This document shows positions 46,246-59,000 of a stretch of DNA of 64,000 nt, piece after piece; within the stretch, counting starts at the first letter, position 1; every line of letters starts with the position of its first letter. The stretch spans positions 3,038,001 through 3,102,000 of the forward strand of contig NZ_CP092364.2 in the NCBI RefSeq assembly GCF_022370755.2. The letters run 5' to 3'. Source of the stretch: Mycolicibacterium goodii. GTDB lineage: Bacteria > Actinomycetota > Actinomycetes > Mycobacteriales > Mycobacteriaceae. The translations under genes were made by a program, and so were the position numbers. Below the pieces are notes generated by a model. It saw only the letters and a program-made list of their open reading frames with translations, searched no databases and was not told the origin of the DNA.

Positions 46246-49200
46246 ATGCGCCGGCCGACACAGGCATCAGGGTCACCCCGGACGCACACGACGCACACCG
46301 CTGAAGCCGGTGGGTTCTTCGGATGGCTGGGCGATGTCGTCGTGCGGTGGCCGTGGCTCGTCATAGGCTGCTGGATCGCGCTCGCGGTGGCGCTTCCGCC
46401 GATGTTCCCGACGCTGGCCGAAGCGGCCCAGAAACATCCGGTCGCGCCCATTCCGGCGAGCGCACCGTCGGTGCTGGCGACACAACAGATGACCTCGGCG
46501 TTCCACGAAGCCGGGTCCGAGAACGTACTGCTGGTGCTCCTGACCGACGACGAAGGCCTTCTACCGGACGATGAGCAGGTCTACGGCGCCGTGGTCGAAC
46601 GACTCCGCCAGGACAGCCAGGACGTCCTGTGGCTGCAGGAATTCCTCGGAACACCGCAATTGCGCGAGACCCTCAGCAGCAAGGACGGCAAAGCCTGGCT
46701 CCTGCCCGTCGGCCTCTCGGGTGACGTGGGTTCGCCGGAGTCCCATGGGGCCTACACACGCGTCGCCGGCATCGTCGATCACACGCTCGCGGGTTCGACA
46801 CTGACCGCACACCTGACCGGTCCGGCGGCCACCCTCGCCGACTCCATCGAGGTCGGCTTGCGGGATCAGATCAAGATCGAGGTTGCGATCGCCGCGCTGC
46901 TGCTCGGCATCCTGGTGGTGGTCTACCGAAAGCCCGCAACGATTCTGCTCCCGGTGCTCATGATCGGCGTCTCGCTGGGTGTCGCGCAGGCCGCCGTGGC
47001 AGGCGCCGCCCAACTGGGACTCGGTGTGACGAATCAGACCATCACACTGCTCAGCGGGTTGATGGCGGGTGCGGGGACCGACTACGCCGTCTTCCTCATC
47101 AGCCGCTACCACGACTTCCTGCGGCTCGGCGCCGATTCGGATCAAGCGGTGAAGCGCGCGCTGAGCTCGATCGGCAAGGTGATCGCGGCATCCGCGGCGA
47201 CGGTGGGCGTCACATTCCTCGGGATGACGTTCGCGCGTCTGGAGTTGTTCGCCACCATCGGCCCCGCGTTGGCGATCGCGATCGGGGTGGCATTTCTGGC
47301 CGCGGTGACCTTGCTGCCCGCCATCATGGTGCCGGCCGGGCGTCGCGGCTGGATCTCACCGCGGCGCGAGATCACCGCGCGATTCTGGCGCCGGTCCGGC
47401 ATCCGCATCGTGCGCCGTCCCGTGGCCAATCTTGTCGCCAGCCTGACGGTGTTACTTGTTCTCGCGGCCTGCGTGGGCGTGGTCCGATACAACTACGACG
47501 ACCGCAAGGCACTGCCGGATTCCGTGGCGAGCACGCTCGGTTATGCGGCGCTGGAGCGCCACTTCCCGGTGAATTCGACCATCCCCCAGTATCTGCTCAT
47601 CCAATCGTCGCAGAGCTTGCGGACACCCGAGGCGCTCGCGGATCTGGAACAGCTGGCGCAGCGTGTCAGCCAGGTTCCCGGCATAGCGTCCGTCCGGGGG
47701 ATCACCCGGCCCGCCGGAGTGCCTTTGGAGGCGGCCAGCACGGCACGGCAGGCCGGCGAAGTCGGTAGCCGGCTCAACGACGCGTCGGCACTGATCGCGG
47801 GGCGCGACGACGACCTCGACCGGCTGGCCTCGGGGGCCGGACAGCTGTCCGATGGGATCAACCAGGTTCGTGACCAGATCCTCGGGCTCATGGCCGGGCT
47901 CACCAGGCTCACCGACGGCCTGGCGGCCATCCAGAACGAGTTCGGTGGCAACCTGTCCCTCGGGCAGATCGGCGATGCCGAACGCCTCGTCAGCGGCATG
48001 CGCGAACTCGGCGACACCTTGCAGGCGACCTTCGGCGACATGGCACGCAACCTGGAATGGGTCGACCCCGTGGTGATCGCGCTCGACGGCAGTCCGTTCT
48101 GCAGCACCGATCCGCTGTGCAGCGCCGCACGGGAACAGTTCCGCCTACTTCGAACGGCCCGCAACGACGGCACTCTCGAGAAGCTGGCAGGCCAACTGCA
48201 GTCGACCGGGCCGCTGTCGAACCTGTCGCGGACGGTGACCAGGCTGACCGAGTTGATGACTTCGCTCAACGGCACCATGGCGTCGGTGGGTCTGGGCGGT
48301 GCCCGCGGCGGCCGGTCGTCGCCGGGCGATATGCAGAAAGGCCTCGACACCCTGGCCGACGGAGGCCGACAGGTTGCCGATGGTGTGCGGCAACTGGTCG
48401 ACCAGACCAAACGGATGGGCGCTGACCTCGGCGACGCGTCGGCATTCCTGCTGGCAATGCGGGACAATGCGACGTCACCGGCGATGGCGGGGTTCTACAT
48501 TCCTGCTGATGTGTTGTCCTCGAACGATTTCGAGAAGGCCGCAGCGTTCTTCCTGTCTGCCGACGGCCGTGCGGCGAGGTATTTGATCCAAACCGAATTG
48601 AATCCGTTCAGCACCGCCGCGATGGATCAGGTCACTTCGATCACCGACACTGCTCGAGGTGCCCAACCCAATACCGCCCTGGCCGATGCCACGGTGTCGA
48701 TGACGGGATATCCAGCGACGCTGCGCGACGCTCGTGAGTATTACAACCATGACATCCGATTCATCGTCGTCCTGACGATTGTCGTTGTGCTGCTGATCCT
48801 GATCGCACTGCTGCGCGCGATCATCGCACCGCTGTATCTGATCACGTCCGTGGTCGTTTCGTATCTGGCTGCACTCGGCCTCGGCGTGTGGGTGTTCCAG
48901 GTCATCGTCGGCCACGAATTGCATTGGAGCGTTCCGGGCCTGACGTTCATCATCTTGGTCGCGATGGGTGCCGACTACAACATGTTGCTCATCTCCCGGA
49001 TACGTGAGGAGTCCCTGCACGGGATCCGTTCCGGTGTCATCCGCACGGTGGGCGCCACCGGCGGTGTGATCACCGCAGCAGGTGTCATCTTCGCCGCTTC
49101 GATGTTCGGTCTGCTGTTTGCCAGTATCAACACCATCATTCAGGCGGGTTTCATCGTCGGGATGGGAATCCTGCTGGACACCTTCGTGGTACGCACCGTC

Positions 49201-49320
49201 ACGGTGCCTGCCATGGCGGTACTGATGGGGCAGGCGAATTGGTGGCCGTCCCAGCTCGGCGGCCGATCGCGGCCTCGACCTGTCGCCCCGCCGGAACGCG
49301 TCGATGAGGCCGCCGTCTGA
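46246..49320 (+). CDS. MmpL-family lipid/lipopeptide exporter
   Basis: A 1024-residue RND-type transporter with about 12 membrane helices. Helix 1 ([20 protein letters not shown]) is followed by a large periplasmic loop, then helices 2-6 carrying the MmpL signature [18 protein letters not shown] (about residue 275). A second loop (about 410-835) holds a long helical Gln/Leu/Asp-rich insertion, then helices 7-12 with the matching [18 protein letters not shown]. The Asp-Tyr pairs are the proton relay. MmpL proteins export glycolipids and glycopeptidolipids. There is no MmpS partner next to it. It stands just before MbtH, PKS and NRPS, so it is the likely exporter of their product. Confidence 0.93.
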   Translation: MRRPTQASGSPRTHTTHTAEAGGFFGWLGDVVVRWPWLVIGCWIALAVALPPMFPTLAEAAQKHPVAPIPASAPSVLATQQMTSAFHEAGSENVLLVLLTDDEGLLPDDEQVYGAVVERLRQDSQDVLWLQEFLGTPQLRETLSSKDGKAWLLPVGLSGDVGSPESHGAYTRVAGIVDHTLAGSTLTAHLTGPAATLADSIEVGLRDQIKIEVAIAALLLGILVVVYRKPATILLPVLMIGVSLGVAQAAVAGAAQLGLGVTNQTITLLSGLMAGAGTDYAVFLISRYHDFLRLGADSDQAVKRALSSIGKVIAASAATVGVTFLGMTFARLELFATIGPALAIAIGVAFLAAVTLLPAIMVPAGRRGWISPRREITARFWRRSGIRIVRRPVANLVASLTVLLVLAACVGVVRYNYDDRKALPDSVASTLGYAALERHFPVNSTIPQYLLIQSSQSLRTPEALADLEQLAQRVSQVPGIASVRGITRPAGVPLEAASTARQAGEVGSRLNDASALIAGRDDDLDRLASGAGQLSDGINQVRDQILGLMAGLTRLTDGLAAIQNEFGGNLSLGQIGDAERLVSGMRELGDTLQATFGDMARNLEWVDPVVIALDGSPFCSTDPLCSAAREQFRLLRTARNDGTLEKLAGQLQSTGPLSNLSRTVTRLTELMTSLNGTMASVGLGGARGGRSSPGDMQKGLDTLADGGRQVADGVRQLVDQTKRMGADLGDASAFLLAMRDNATSPAMAGFYIPADVLSSNDFEKAAAFFLSADGRAARYLIQTELNPFSTAAMDQVTSITDTARGAQPNTALADATVSMTGYPATLRDAREYYNHDIRFIVVLTIVVVLLILIALLRAIIAPLYLITSVVVSYLAALGLGVWVFQVIVGHELHWSVPGLTFIILVAMGADYNMLLISRIREESLHGIRSGVIRTVGATGGVITAAGVIFAASMFGLLFASINTIIQAGFIVGMGILLDTFVVRTVTVPAMAVLMGQANWWPSQLGGRSRPRPVAPPERVDEAAV

Positions 49321-49322
49321 CG

Positions 49323-49342
49323 TTGGCGCTAATTTTCGCCAA
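49323..49342. repeat. AT-loop inverted repeat after mmpL
   Basis: TTGGCG (49323-49328) and CGCCAA (49337-49342) pair perfectly around CTAATTTT, starting three bases after the mmpL stop. It may be a weak terminator/attenuator, or an operator for the promoter of the MbtH gene 79 bases further on. Confidence 0.4.
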
Positions 49343-49420
49343 AACCGCGGGCGGAGGTGTCCGGCTGCAGTACCGTTTGTGTCGGGTTTACTCATTCTGA
49401 CCGGATGATATGGAGAACCC

Positions 49421-49642
49421 ATGAGCACCAACCCGTTCGACGACGACAACGGCAGCTTCCTCGTATTGGTCAACGACGAGGAGCAATTCAGCCTGTGGCC
49501 GTCCTTTGCCGACGTTCCGGCGGGTTGGCAGGTGGTGTACGGGGAAGCGGCGCGCGCCGAGTGTCTCGAGTACATCGAACAGAACTGGACCGACATTCGG
49601 CCACGGAGTCTGCGCGAGAGGCTCGCCAAGGGCGGCATTTGA
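49421..49642 (+). CDS. MbtH-like NRPS accessory protein
   Basis: 73 residues, the standard size. Family markers are [24 protein letters not shown] near the start (split here as NPFDDDN and [13 protein letters not shown]), the conserved Trp pair, and [13 protein letters not shown] at the C-terminus. MbtH-like proteins bind adenylation domains and are needed for their solubility and activity. The ATG at 49421 has GGAG eight bases upstream. It is the expected partner of the NRPS at 56093, and its presence before PKS and NRPS supports one functional locus. A 156-base gap with a small AT-rich palindrome follows. Confidence 0.94.
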   Translation: MSTNPFDDDNGSFLVLVNDEEQFSLWPSFADVPAGWQVVYGEAARAECLEYIEQNWTDIRPRSLRERLAKGGI

Positions 49643-49724
49643 TCGACGAGCGGCTGGATTGGGGGCCGTCGGATGGAGCTTTCGGACCGGGAACTCCTGC
49701 TACGGCGCGGACAGCCGAATGTTG

Positions 49725-49741
49725 TTCCTTTGCAAAAGGAA
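49725..49741. promoter_or_regulatory. AT-rich palindrome upstream of the PKS gene
   Basis: TTCCTTT-GCA-AAAGGAA is a perfect 7-bp inverted repeat with a 3-base centre, 57 bases before the PKS ATG, in a stretch notably less GC-rich than its surroundings. It may be a regulator-binding site or a small leader hairpin. Nothing else is seen between the MbtH stop (49642) and the PKS. Confidence 0.45.
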
Positions 49742-49798
49742 ATGAGTCGGATCACCCACGCTTCCGGAACCGCGGCGTGAGAAGCGGGGTGGGCCGTC

Positions 49799-52700
49799 AT
49801 GCATCAAACCGTGGATCGAACAGGTGCCACCGCCGTTGCCGTCATCGGGATGGCCTGTCGGCTCCCCGGGGGCGTCGACAGCCCCGAGCGGTTGTGGCAG
49901 GCGTTGCTGCGCGGCGACGACGCGGTCACCGAGGTTCCGCCCGACCGGTGGGACGCCGACGACTACTACGACGCGCAACCGGGAGTGCCCGGCCGTTCGG
50001 TGTCCAAGTGGGGTGCTTTCCTCGATGACGTCGCCGGCTTCGATCCCGAGTTCTTCGGGATCACCGAGCGGGAGGCCACCGCGATCGACCCACAGCACCG
50101 CTTGCTGCTGGAAGTCTCGTGGGAGGCCGTCGAGCACGCCGGTCTGACACGGAAGGCTCTGACCGACTCGCTGACCGGTGTCTTCGTCGGCCTGACGCAC
50201 GGCGACTATCAACTGCTGGCCGCCGATGCACACAAAGTGGAAGCGCCGTATGGCTTCACCGGCAACAGCTTCAGCCTGGCGTCCGGGCGCATCGCGTACT
50301 CCCTGGGTGTCCACGGCCCCGCCCTCACCGTGGACACCGCGTGTTCATCGGGTCTGACCGCTGTGCACCTGGCATGTCGCAGCCTGATCGAGGGCGAGAG
50401 CGATCACGCACTGGCGGGTGGCGCCTCCGTCATCCTGGATCCGCGAAAGTTCGTCGCAGGCTCGGCGGAGGGCATGCTGTCGCCCACCGGACGGTGCCAT
50501 GCGTTCGACGTCGCGGCGGACGGGTTCGTCTCCGCCGAAGGCTGTGTGGTGGTGCTGCTGAAACGTCTGCCCGACGCGCAGCGCGACGGTGACCGGATCC
50601 TGGCCGTGATCCGCGGCACCGCCGCCAACCAGGACGGCCACACGGTGAACATCGCGACGCCCTCGGTGACGGCACAGACCGCGGTGTACCGGGCCGCGTT
50701 GGCCGCTGCGGGCATCGACCCTGCCGGTGTCGGCATGGTCGAGGCGCACGGCCCCGGCACACGCGTCGGTGATCCGGTCGAATACGCCAGCCTGGCCAAT
50801 GTCTACGGCACCGAGAACCCCTGCGCGCTGGCCACGGTGAAGACCAATTTCGGACATGCCCAGTCGGCCGCCGGGACGCTGGGTCTGATGAAGACGATCC
50901 TGGCGCTGCAGCACGGAGTGATTCCCCAGAATCTGCACTTCACCCGGCTGCCCGACGAGATGGCCAGGATCGATACCAAACTGTTCGTGCCGCAGGTGGC
51001 CACCGGATGGCCCGTCAACGGCCGGCACCCCAGGCGGGCGGCGGTGTCCTCGTACGGGCTCTCCGGAACCAACGTACATGCCGTCCTGGAACAGTCGTCG
51101 GCGTCGGAATCCTCGGCGGCCGAGTCCATCTCGGAGAAGCTGTCGGCGGCACCGCTCTTCCCCCTGTCATCCACCTCGGCTCACGAGCTGCGCCGAACCG
51201 CGGGCCGTCTGGCGGACTGGGTGGCGACACACGAGGATGTCGCGTTGCCGGACCTGGCCTATACGCTCGCGCGCCGGCGTATCCACCGACCGGTTCGCAC
51301 CACCGTCATGGCGGGCAACCGCGGCGACCTCATCGTGACCTTGCGGGAGGTCGCCGACTGCGCCTCCCCCTTCCAGGCCGCGGTCGGTGACGACGCCCGG
51401 GGACCCGTGTGGGTGTTCTCGGGCCAGGGTTCACAGTGGGTTCGGATGGGTGCCGAATTGCTCTCGACCGAACCGGTTTTCGCCGAAACAGTTGCACAGG
51501 TCGAGCCACTGGTCGCCCACGAGGCCGGTTTCTCGGTGACGGACGCGATGACCGCGAACCAGACTGTGACAGGTATCGGCCGGGTCCAGCCGACGCTGTT
51601 CACCATGCAGGTCGCGCTGGCGGCCACCATGCGCGCACACGGCGTGCACCCGGGCGCGGTCATCGGCCATTCCCTCGGTGAGGTCGCGGCGGCTGTCGTT
51701 GCGGGCGCCCTGTCGGTGCAGGATGGTGTGCGCGTGATCTGCCGGCGCTCTCGGCTGATGTCCCGTATCGCCGGCGCCGGCGCCATGGCTGCGGTGGAAC
51801 TTCCAGCGCAGCAGGTGCTCTCGGAGCTCGTGAACCGTCGAATCGACGATGTCGTGGTGGCGGTGGTGGCATCGCCGCAGTCCACGGTGATCGGCGGTGC
51901 CACGCGAACCGTTCGCGAACTGATCGAAGCCTGGGCACAGCGCGATGTGATGGCCGGCGAGATCGCCGTCGATGTCGCCTCCCACTCCCCCCAGGTCGAT
52001 CCGATCCTCGCCGAGTTGACCGACGTACTCGCCGAGGTGCACCCGAGACCACCGGAGATCCCCTATTACTCGGCGACCCTGTACGACCCGCGCGAACAAC
52101 CGACGTGCGATGCGGCCTACTGGGTGAACAATCTGCGCGGAATGGTGCGGTTCGCCCCGGCCGTGCAGGCCGCGTTGGAGGAGGGCTTCCGCGTATTCGC
52201 CGAACTCGCGCCCCACCCACTGCTGACGCATGCGATAGAACAGACCGCGCACGGTCTCGACGTGCCGGTGGCCGCGCTGGCCGCCATGCGCCGCGAACAA
52301 GCGCTGCCACACGGATTGCGTGGCTTTGTAGGGGATCTGCACAGTTCGGGTGCCGCCGTGGACTTCTCCGTACTCTGCCCGGACGGCAGGCTGGTGGATG
52401 CACCACTGCCGACGTGGACCCACCGGCCGCTTTTCTTGAGCCGCGGTGGTCACGATTCCCCGACACACGGCGCATGCACCGTCTCGGTGCATCCGTTGCT
52501 GGGCGCGCACGTCCGATTGCCGGAGGAGCCGGAACGCCATGTCTGGCAACCCGAGCTCGGCACGGCCGCGCTGCCCTGGCTGGGTGATCACCGGATCCGC
52601 GATGTCGCCGTGCTCCCGGCGGCGGCCTACTGCGAGATGGCGCTGGCGGCCGCGCATACGGTGCTGGGTTCGGATGCCGAGGTCCGCGACATGCGCTTCG

Positions 52701-55700
52701 AGCAGGCATTGTTTCTCGACGAGCAGACCACGGTGGGCGCCTCGGCGACATCGTCCGCACCAGGAGTCTGTGATTTCACCGTGGAGACCTGCCGGGACGG
52801 TGAGCAGTCCCGCTACGCGACAGCCACACTGCGCGCCGCAGAACAGGATCAGCCGCCAGGTCACGACGTGTCCGAGTTGCTCGCGGCGCACCCACACCTC
52901 GAGGACGGCGCCGAAGTGCGCGCGCATCTGGAGGCGCGCGGCATTCGGTACGGCCCGGCGTTCGCCGGTCTGGCCGCGGTGCACACGAGCGAACGAACAA
53001 CCGGCACAACTCTGGTCGAGGTCGCGCTACCCACCCAGATCCGCTCGCAACAGGACGCCTACGGTGTGCATCCGGCCCTGTTGGACAGCTGTTTCCAATC
53101 CGTCGCGGCGCACCCGCAGGTGCTGGCCCTGGGTCAAGATGTACCGGCGTTGCCATTGGGTGTCCGGCGCCTCCGCTCGTACGGCTCGGTGCGAAGTGCC
53201 CGCTACTGCCTCACGCGAGTGACGAAGGCCGACGCCTCCGGCGTCGAATCCGACCTCGAGGTGCTCGACGGGCACGGCGCAGTCGTGCTCGCGGTTCACG
53301 GGCTGCGCCTGGGCACCGGGGCAACCGAGGACGATCACGCCGACCGGGTGCTCGCAAAGCGGCTGCTGACCATCGAATGGCGGCAACGAGAACTGCCCGA
53401 GTCGGCCGGGTCGGCTCACCCCGGCACCCGACCTTGGCTGCTGATCAGCACCTCCGGCGCCGATCGGATCGCCGACTCGTTGTCTGACGAACTGAAAAGC
53501 GTTGGCGCGCAGTGCACCACCATGTGCTGGCTGCCCCACGCCGATCATGCCGCCAACGCCGAACAGCTCACCAGGCAGCTGCGCGGCGGTGGTTTCACCG
53601 GAGTGGTGGTGCTCACCGCACCGCGCAGCGGCGACACCGCTGACCCGCTGCTGGGATGTGAGAGCGTGCAGCACCTGGTGCGCCTCACCCGCGGACTGCC
53701 GGACCTTCCCGGCGAACTCCCACGACTGTATGTGGTGACGCACAACGCCCAGACCGTGGTCGCCGGTGACCTGCCGAATCTGGCACAGGCCGGAGTGCGG
53801 GGTCTGATGCGTGTGATCGGCACCGAACATCCGCACCTACGGGCCACCCAGATCGACGTGGACGAGTCCACCGGCGCCGATCAGCTGGCCAGGCAACTGC
53901 TCTGCGGGTCCGAGGAGGACGAGACCGCCTGGCGGGCCGGCACCTGGTATGTGGCGCGGTTGTCTCTCGGCCCACTGCGCCCCGACGAACGGAGAACCAC
54001 GGTCGCCGACCACAGCCGCGACGGGATGCGGCTGCAGATCCGAACACCAGGTGACCTGGAGTCCATCGAACTGGTTGCCTGTGACCGGGTTCCACCCGGG
54101 CCGGGACAAATCGAAGTCGCGGTCAGCGCGACGGGCGTCAACTTCGCCGACGTTCTGGTGGCGTTCGGTCGCTACCCCTCGTTCGACGGGCGACGGCCAC
54201 AGCTGGGGCTCGACTTCACCGGAGTGGTCGCGGCGGTCGGACCGGACGTGACAGAGCACCAGGTAGGCGATCGCGTCGGAGGCGTGTGCGGCGACGGCTG
54301 TTGGCGGACGTTCATCACGTGCGACGCGAGCCGCGCAGTCCCGTTACCGGCCGGTCTTTCCGACGAGCAAGCTGCGGCGGTGACCACCGGGCACGGCACC
54401 GCGTGGTACGGCTTGCACGAGTTGGCGCGTGTGCAGGCAGGCGAAAAGGTACTGATCCATTCCGGAACCGGCGGCGTCGGCCAGGCCGCGATCGCCATCG
54501 CCCGCGCCGCGGGCGCCGAGATCTTCGCCACCGCCGGGAGCGAATGGCGTCGGGAACTGTTGCGTGACATGGGTGTTGAGCATGTCTACGATTCACGTAC
54601 CCTGGCGTTCGCCGACGATGTTCGTCGCGACACCGACGGATACGGCATCGACATCGTCCTCAACTCGGTCACCGGCGCCGCACAGCGGGCGGGGCTCGAA
54701 TTGCTCGCGCCGGGTGGACGTTTCGTCGAGATCGGCAGGCGTGACATCTACGGCAACACCCGGTTGGGGCTCTTCCCGTTCCGGCGCAACCTGGCCTTCT
54801 ATGGCGTCGACCTGCTGGCCTACAGCCGTCCTGATCGGCTACGCGGTGTGTTGACCACCGTGTACCAGCTCACCGCACGCGGTGAGCTGCCGATGCCGCG
54901 GAGCACGCACTATCCGCTCACCGACGCCACCACGGCGATCCGGGTGATGAGCGGTTCCCGTCACGTGGGCAAGTTGGTTCTGGATGTCCCGCACCCGGGT
55001 CGCAGCCGCGTCGTCGTGCCGCCGGAACACGCTCCGGTATTCCGCCACGACGGCGCCTACCTGATCACCGGCGGGCTGGGCGGCCTCGGGATGTTCCTGG
55101 CCGAGAAGATGGCGGCAGCCGGCTGCGGGCGGATCGTGCTGTCGTCGCGATCGCAACCCACGCCTCGGGCGCTCGCCACGATCGACCGTATCCGGGCGGC
55201 GGGCTGCGACATCGTCGTCGAATGCGGCGACATCGCCGAGGCCGGCACCGCGCGGCGGTTGGTCGCCACTGCGACCGCCACAGGTCTCCCGGTGTGCGGA
55301 GTCCTGCATGCGGCGGCTGTGGTGGAGGACGCCACGCTGACGACGATCACCGATGATCTCGTCGAGCGCGACTGGGGGCCAAAGGCTTACGGTGCCTGGA
55401 ACTTGCATCGGGCCACCGCCGGACAGCCGCTGGACTGGTTCTGTTCGTTCTCGTCGGCAGCGGCGCTGGTCGGTTCACCCGGACAGGGTGCCTACGCTGC
55501 CGCGAACAGCTGGCTGGACGCCTTCACCCATTGGCGGCGCGCGCAGGGCCTCCCGGCCACAGCTGTCGCCTGGGGCGCATGGCGCGAGGTCGGGCGCGCC
55601 ACGGCCCTCGCGGAAAGCGCCGACGCCGCCATCGGTGCCGACGAGGGCGCCCACGCGTTCGAAACCCTGCTGCGCCATGACCGCGGCTACACCGGGTACA

Positions 55701-56077
55701 CGCCGCTCACGAACAACCCGTGGCTCAACGCGTTCGCGCAACACAGTCCTTTCGCCGAGGTCTTCCGCTCGACCGGGCCGGACGTGACGGGGAGGGGCAG
55801 ACTACGTGCCGAACTCGACGAACTGCCGCTGGACGAATGGCCCACTCGGCTTCGGCGTCTGATCTCGGGTCAGGTCAGCCAGATTCTGCGTCGCAACGTC
55901 GATCCCGACCGGCCGCTCTCCGGGTACGGTCTGGATTCCCTGGGCGCCCTGGAGTTGCGTACCCGCATCGAGACCGAAACGGGAATACGTGTCTCGTCCA
56001 CCGACATCACCACCATCACCATTCGTGGCTTGGCCGGGCTGCTGTGCGAGAAGCTCACACCCGCGAACGCGGACTGA
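49799..56077 (+). CDS. Fully reducing Mas-type iterative polyketide synthase (KS-AT-DH-ER-KR-ACP)
   Basis: 2092 residues, one module. KS about 12-435: active Cys182 in VDTACSSGL, then EAHGPGT and [14 protein letters not shown] about 537-850: [10 protein letters not shown] near 622. The VASH motif near 724 resembles YASH-like methylmalonyl-selecting sequences. DH about 895-1140: [14 protein letters not shown], with Asp where many DH domains have Gly. A structural linker follows. ER about 1415-1715: [13 protein letters not shown] near 1553. KR about 1750-1930: TGGLGGLG and the Tyr/Asn of [12 protein letters not shown] about 2010-2085: [10 protein letters not shown], Ser near 2044. All active residues appear present. 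It resembles mycocerosic-acid-synthase-type enzymes, which add methyl-branched saturated units. No thioesterase; the acyl-ACP should pass to the NRPS that starts 16 bases downstream. Confidence 0.93.
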   Translation: MHQTVDRTGATAVAVIGMACRLPGGVDSPERLWQALLRGDDAVTEVPPDRWDADDYYDAQPGVPGRSVSKWGAFLDDVAGFDPEFFGITEREATAIDPQHRLLLEVSWEAVEHAGLTRKALTDSLTGVFVGLTHGDYQLLAADAHKVEAPYGFTGNSFSLASGRIAYSLGVHGPALTVDTACSSGLTAVHLACRSLIEGESDHALAGGASVILDPRKFVAGSAEGMLSPTGRCHAFDVAADGFVSAEGCVVVLLKRLPDAQRDGDRILAVIRGTAANQDGHTVNIATPSVTAQTAVYRAALAAAGIDPAGVGMVEAHGPGTRVGDPVEYASLANVYGTENPCALATVKTNFGHAQSAAGTLGLMKTILALQHGVIPQNLHFTRLPDEMARIDTKLFVPQVATGWPVNGRHPRRAAVSSYGLSGTNVHAVLEQSSASESSAAESISEKLSAAPLFPLSSTSAHELRRTAGRLADWVATHEDVALPDLAYTLARRRIHRPVRTTVMAGNRGDLIVTLREVADCASPFQAAVGDDARGPVWVFSGQGSQWVRMGAELLSTEPVFAETVAQVEPLVAHEAGFSVTDAMTANQTVTGIGRVQPTLFTMQVALAATMRAHGVHPGAVIGHSLGEVAAAVVAGALSVQDGVRVICRRSRLMSRIAGAGAMAAVELPAQQVLSELVNRRIDDVVVAVVASPQSTVIGGATRTVRELIEAWAQRDVMAGEIAVDVASHSPQVDPILAELTDVLAEVHPRPPEIPYYSATLYDPREQPTCDAAYWVNNLRGMVRFAPAVQAALEEGFRVFAELAPHPLLTHAIEQTAHGLDVPVAALAAMRREQALPHGLRGFVGDLHSSGAAVDFSVLCPDGRLVDAPLPTWTHRPLFLSRGGHDSPTHGACTVSVHPLLGAHVRLPEEPERHVWQPELGTAALPWLGDHRIRDVAVLPAAAYCEMALAAAHTVLGSDAEVRDMRFEQALFLDEQTTVGASATSSAPGVCDFTVETCRDGEQSRYATATLRAAEQDQPPGHDVSELLAAHPHLEDGAEVRAHLEARGIRYGPAFAGLAAVHTSERTTGTTLVEVALPTQIRSQQDAYGVHPALLDSCFQSVAAHPQVLALGQDVPALPLGVRRLRSYGSVRSARYCLTRVTKADASGVESDLEVLDGHGAVVLAVHGLRLGTGATEDDHADRVLAKRLLTIEWRQRELPESAGSAHPGTRPWLLISTSGADRIADSLSDELKSVGAQCTTMCWLPHADHAANAEQLTRQLRGGGFTGVVVLTAPRSGDTADPLLGCESVQHLVRLTRGLPDLPGELPRLYVVTHNAQTVVAGDLPNLAQAGVRGLMRVIGTEHPHLRATQIDVDESTGADQLARQLLCGSEEDETAWRAGTWYVARLSLGPLRPDERRTTVADHSRDGMRLQIRTPGDLESIELVACDRVPPGPGQIEVAVSATGVNFADVLVAFGRYPSFDGRRPQLGLDFTGVVAAVGPDVTEHQVGDRVGGVCGDGCWRTFITCDASRAVPLPAGLSDEQAAAVTTGHGTAWYGLHELARVQAGEKVLIHSGTGGVGQAAIAIARAAGAEIFATAGSEWRRELLRDMGVEHVYDSRTLAFADDVRRDTDGYGIDIVLNSVTGAAQRAGLELLAPGGRFVEIGRRDIYGNTRLGLFPFRRNLAFYGVDLLAYSRPDRLRGVLTTVYQLTARGELPMPRSTHYPLTDATTAIRVMSGSRHVGKLVLDVPHPGRSRVVVPPEHAPVFRHDGAYLITGGLGGLGMFLAEKMAAAGCGRIVLSSRSQPTPRALATIDRIRAAGCDIVVECGDIAEAGTARRLVATATATGLPVCGVLHAAAVVEDATLTTITDDLVERDWGPKAYGAWNLHRATAGQPLDWFCSFSSAAALVGSPGQGAYAAANSWLDAFTHWRRAQGLPATAVAWGAWREVGRATALAESADAAIGADEGAHAFETLLRHDRGYTGYTPLTNNPWLNAFAQHSPFAEVFRSTGPDVTGRGRLRAELDELPLDEWPTRLRRLISGQVSQILRRNVDPDRPLSGYGLDSLGALELRTRIETETGIRVSSTDITTITIRGLAGLLCEKLTPANAD

Positions 56078-56092
56078 CTCGCGGGCGGGCTG

Positions 56093-59000
56093 ATGGAGAC
56101 CGATGACCGGACACTGCCGCTGACGCGGGGACAGCTGGATATCTGGCTTGCGCAGGAATCCGGGCGCTTCGCCGTCGAAGGACAGCTCGGTCTGTTCGTG
56201 CGAATCTGCGGGCCGGTGCAACGCGAGCCGCTCGAGTGGGCGATCCGCCGCGTGCTGCAAGAGGCCGAACCGGTGAGGGCGGCCATCTTCGAGACGGACG
56301 GCCAGGTTTTCCAGAGAGTACTCGAGTGCCCGGATCCCGGGTTGGTGTTCCACGACCTGCGCGATTCGCACGATCCTGTTCGGCAGGCCTGTGAAATGGC
56401 GGCGGCGATCCAGAACACGCCACTTCCGTTCTCGGGCCCGCTGTTCAAGTTCGCGCTGTTCCAGACGCGGCCCGACGAGTTCTACTGGTTCACCTGCTGC
56501 CACCACATCGTCGTCGACGGAGCGGGTGTCGCGCTGATCGGGCATCGGATCGCGGCGGTGTACTCTGCGATCGTATCGGGCTCGCCGATCCCACCGCCGT
56601 TCTTCGGCTCACTGCACGACCTGGTCACCGGTGAGTTGGAATACGAGGCCTCGACGGACTATTCAGATGATCAGGCCTATTGGGATCTGAATCTTCCATC
56701 ACAGGACGTGCCGCATCATCGGACACCGGATGCCACGTGCGAACGCGAACCGTATGCGCCGTCTGTGTCGGTTCGCCTCGATCCCATGGTGCTACGCCGG
56801 GTCCAGGACCTGGCCGATGCGTGGAACATGCCGCGATCGTCACTCATCACCGCGGCGTGTGCGCTCTTGGTGCACGGGTGGTGCGCCTTGGGCTCCGAGG
56901 TGGTGCTCGACTTTCCTGTCAGCAGGCGGGTGAGCCTGGAGTCGAAGACACTTCCCGGCATGATGTCCGGGGTGGTGCCCTTGGTGTTACGGGTCCGGCC
57001 AGAGCACACCGTCGCGGATTTCTGCACCCATGTCGACACGCGGATACGGGACGCGATACGGCATCAACGATTTCCGGTACACACGCTCGAACGCAAGGCG
57101 CGATCCCGCGACTCTGGCCAGTTCACCGAACGAGTGAGCGTCAACTTCATCCCGTCGGTGTTCACGCTGGACTTCGGTGGCCTCTCGGCGTCGGCGTCAT
57201 ACACCAATGCCGGCCTCATGGATGGCTTCGGCCTGTTCTTCTCCGGCGTCGGGGACGAGCTCTTCCTCAGCACAGCCGGTGCGGGACTGCCATTTTCGTG
57301 TTTCGATGTGGGCGATCTGACGGACCGGCTGCAACGGGTGCTGGTGGCGATGACGTCCGACCCCGGGCGGCGGTTGACGACGATCGGTCTGCTCGACGCC
57401 GATCAGCGCGCCGATCTGGATGGGTGCGGCAACCGGTCGGTGCTGTCGGCGTCCACACCCCCGCCGGTGTCGATCCCTGACAAGTTCGCCGCTCAGGTGG
57501 CCCGGTCCCCGGAGGCCGTCGCGATCCGCGAAGGTATGCGGTCCGTGACCCACCGGGATCTCGACGACGCGTCGAATCGGCTCGCACACCTACTGGCCGG
57601 ACTCGGGACCGGCCCCGGACAGTGCGTGACGCTGCTGTTCAACCGGTCGGCCGAGGCGGTCGTGGCGATGCTGGCGGTGCTCAAGACCGGCGCGGCCTAT
57701 CTGCCGATCGATCCGGCGGTGCCGAGGGCACGCATGGAATTCATGGTGGCCGATGCCGAGTCGGTTGTCGCGGTCACCACTGCCGAACTGGCCGATCGAC
57801 TGGACGGGGTCGGACTGACCGTCGTCGACGTCGACGACCGTGCCCTGGCCGGTGAGCCCAGCACTGCGCTGCCCGCTCCGTCACCCGACGACATCGCCTA
57901 CCTGATCTACACCTCGGGCACCACCGGAAACCCGAAAGGTGTCGCGATCACGCACCGCAACGTGACTCAACTGCTCGAATCGCTGTACGGACACCTTCCG
58001 GGACACGTGTGGGCGCAATGGCATTCGCTGGCTTTCGACGCCTCGGTCGAAGAGATCTGGAGTGCACTGCTGTTCGGTGGACGGCTGGTGGTGGTGCCCG
58101 AGTCGGTCGCAGTTTCACCGGATGATTTCCACGATCTGCTTGTCAGAGAACATGTCTCCGTACTGAGTCAGACCCCCTCGGCGGTTGCGGCACTGTCGCC
58201 TGACGGTTTGGAGTCGGTGGCATTGTTGGTGGCGGGTGAGGCCTGCCCGGCTGAACTGGTGGAGCGGTGGGCGCCGGGCCGAGTGGTGGTCAACGGCTAC
58301 GGTCCCACCGAAACCACGGTGTGCGCTTGCAGGACCGCGCCGTTGGGGGCCGCGTCCGGCCTGCCGCCGATCGGCGTGCCGGTGCCCGGCGCGGCATTGT
58401 TCGTGCTCGACGATTGGCTACGACCGGTGGCACCGGGGGTGGTGGGTGAGTTGTACGTCGCGGGCCGTGGTGTCGGCGTCGGTTATGTGCGCCGCCCCGG
58501 TTTGACCGCATCTCGCTTCGTGGCCTGCCCGTTCGGGGGAACCGGGACCCGGATGTACCGCACCGGAGATCTGGTGCGCTGGGACTCCGACGGCCAACTG
58601 CACTACCACGGCCGCGTCGACGATCAGGTCAAGATCCGCGGCTACCGCATCGAACTCGGCGAAATCCAGACTGCCCTGGCCGCACTCGACGGCGTACAGC
58701 AAGCGGCGGTCATCGCCCGCGAAGACACCCCCGGCGACAAACGCCTCATCGGCTACATCACCGGAACCGCCGACCCGATCGCCACGCGCACCACCCTCGC
58801 CGAACGCCTCCCCGCCTACATGGTCCCCGCCGCCATCGTCGTGCTCGACACCCTGCCACTGACCATCAACGGAAAACTCGACACCCGCGCCCTCCCCGCA
58901 CCCGAATACCAGGGTGCCGACCGTTATCGCGCCCCCACCAACGCCATCGAAGAAATCCTCACCGGCATCTACGCGCAGATTCTCGGACTCGAACACATCG

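Noticed and set aside
50740..50765. EAHGPGT in the PKS ketosynthase instead of the common EAHGTGT
   Set aside because: I recall the Pro variant from other mycobacterial Mas-type enzymes, so it is taken as a subfamily feature and not a lesion.
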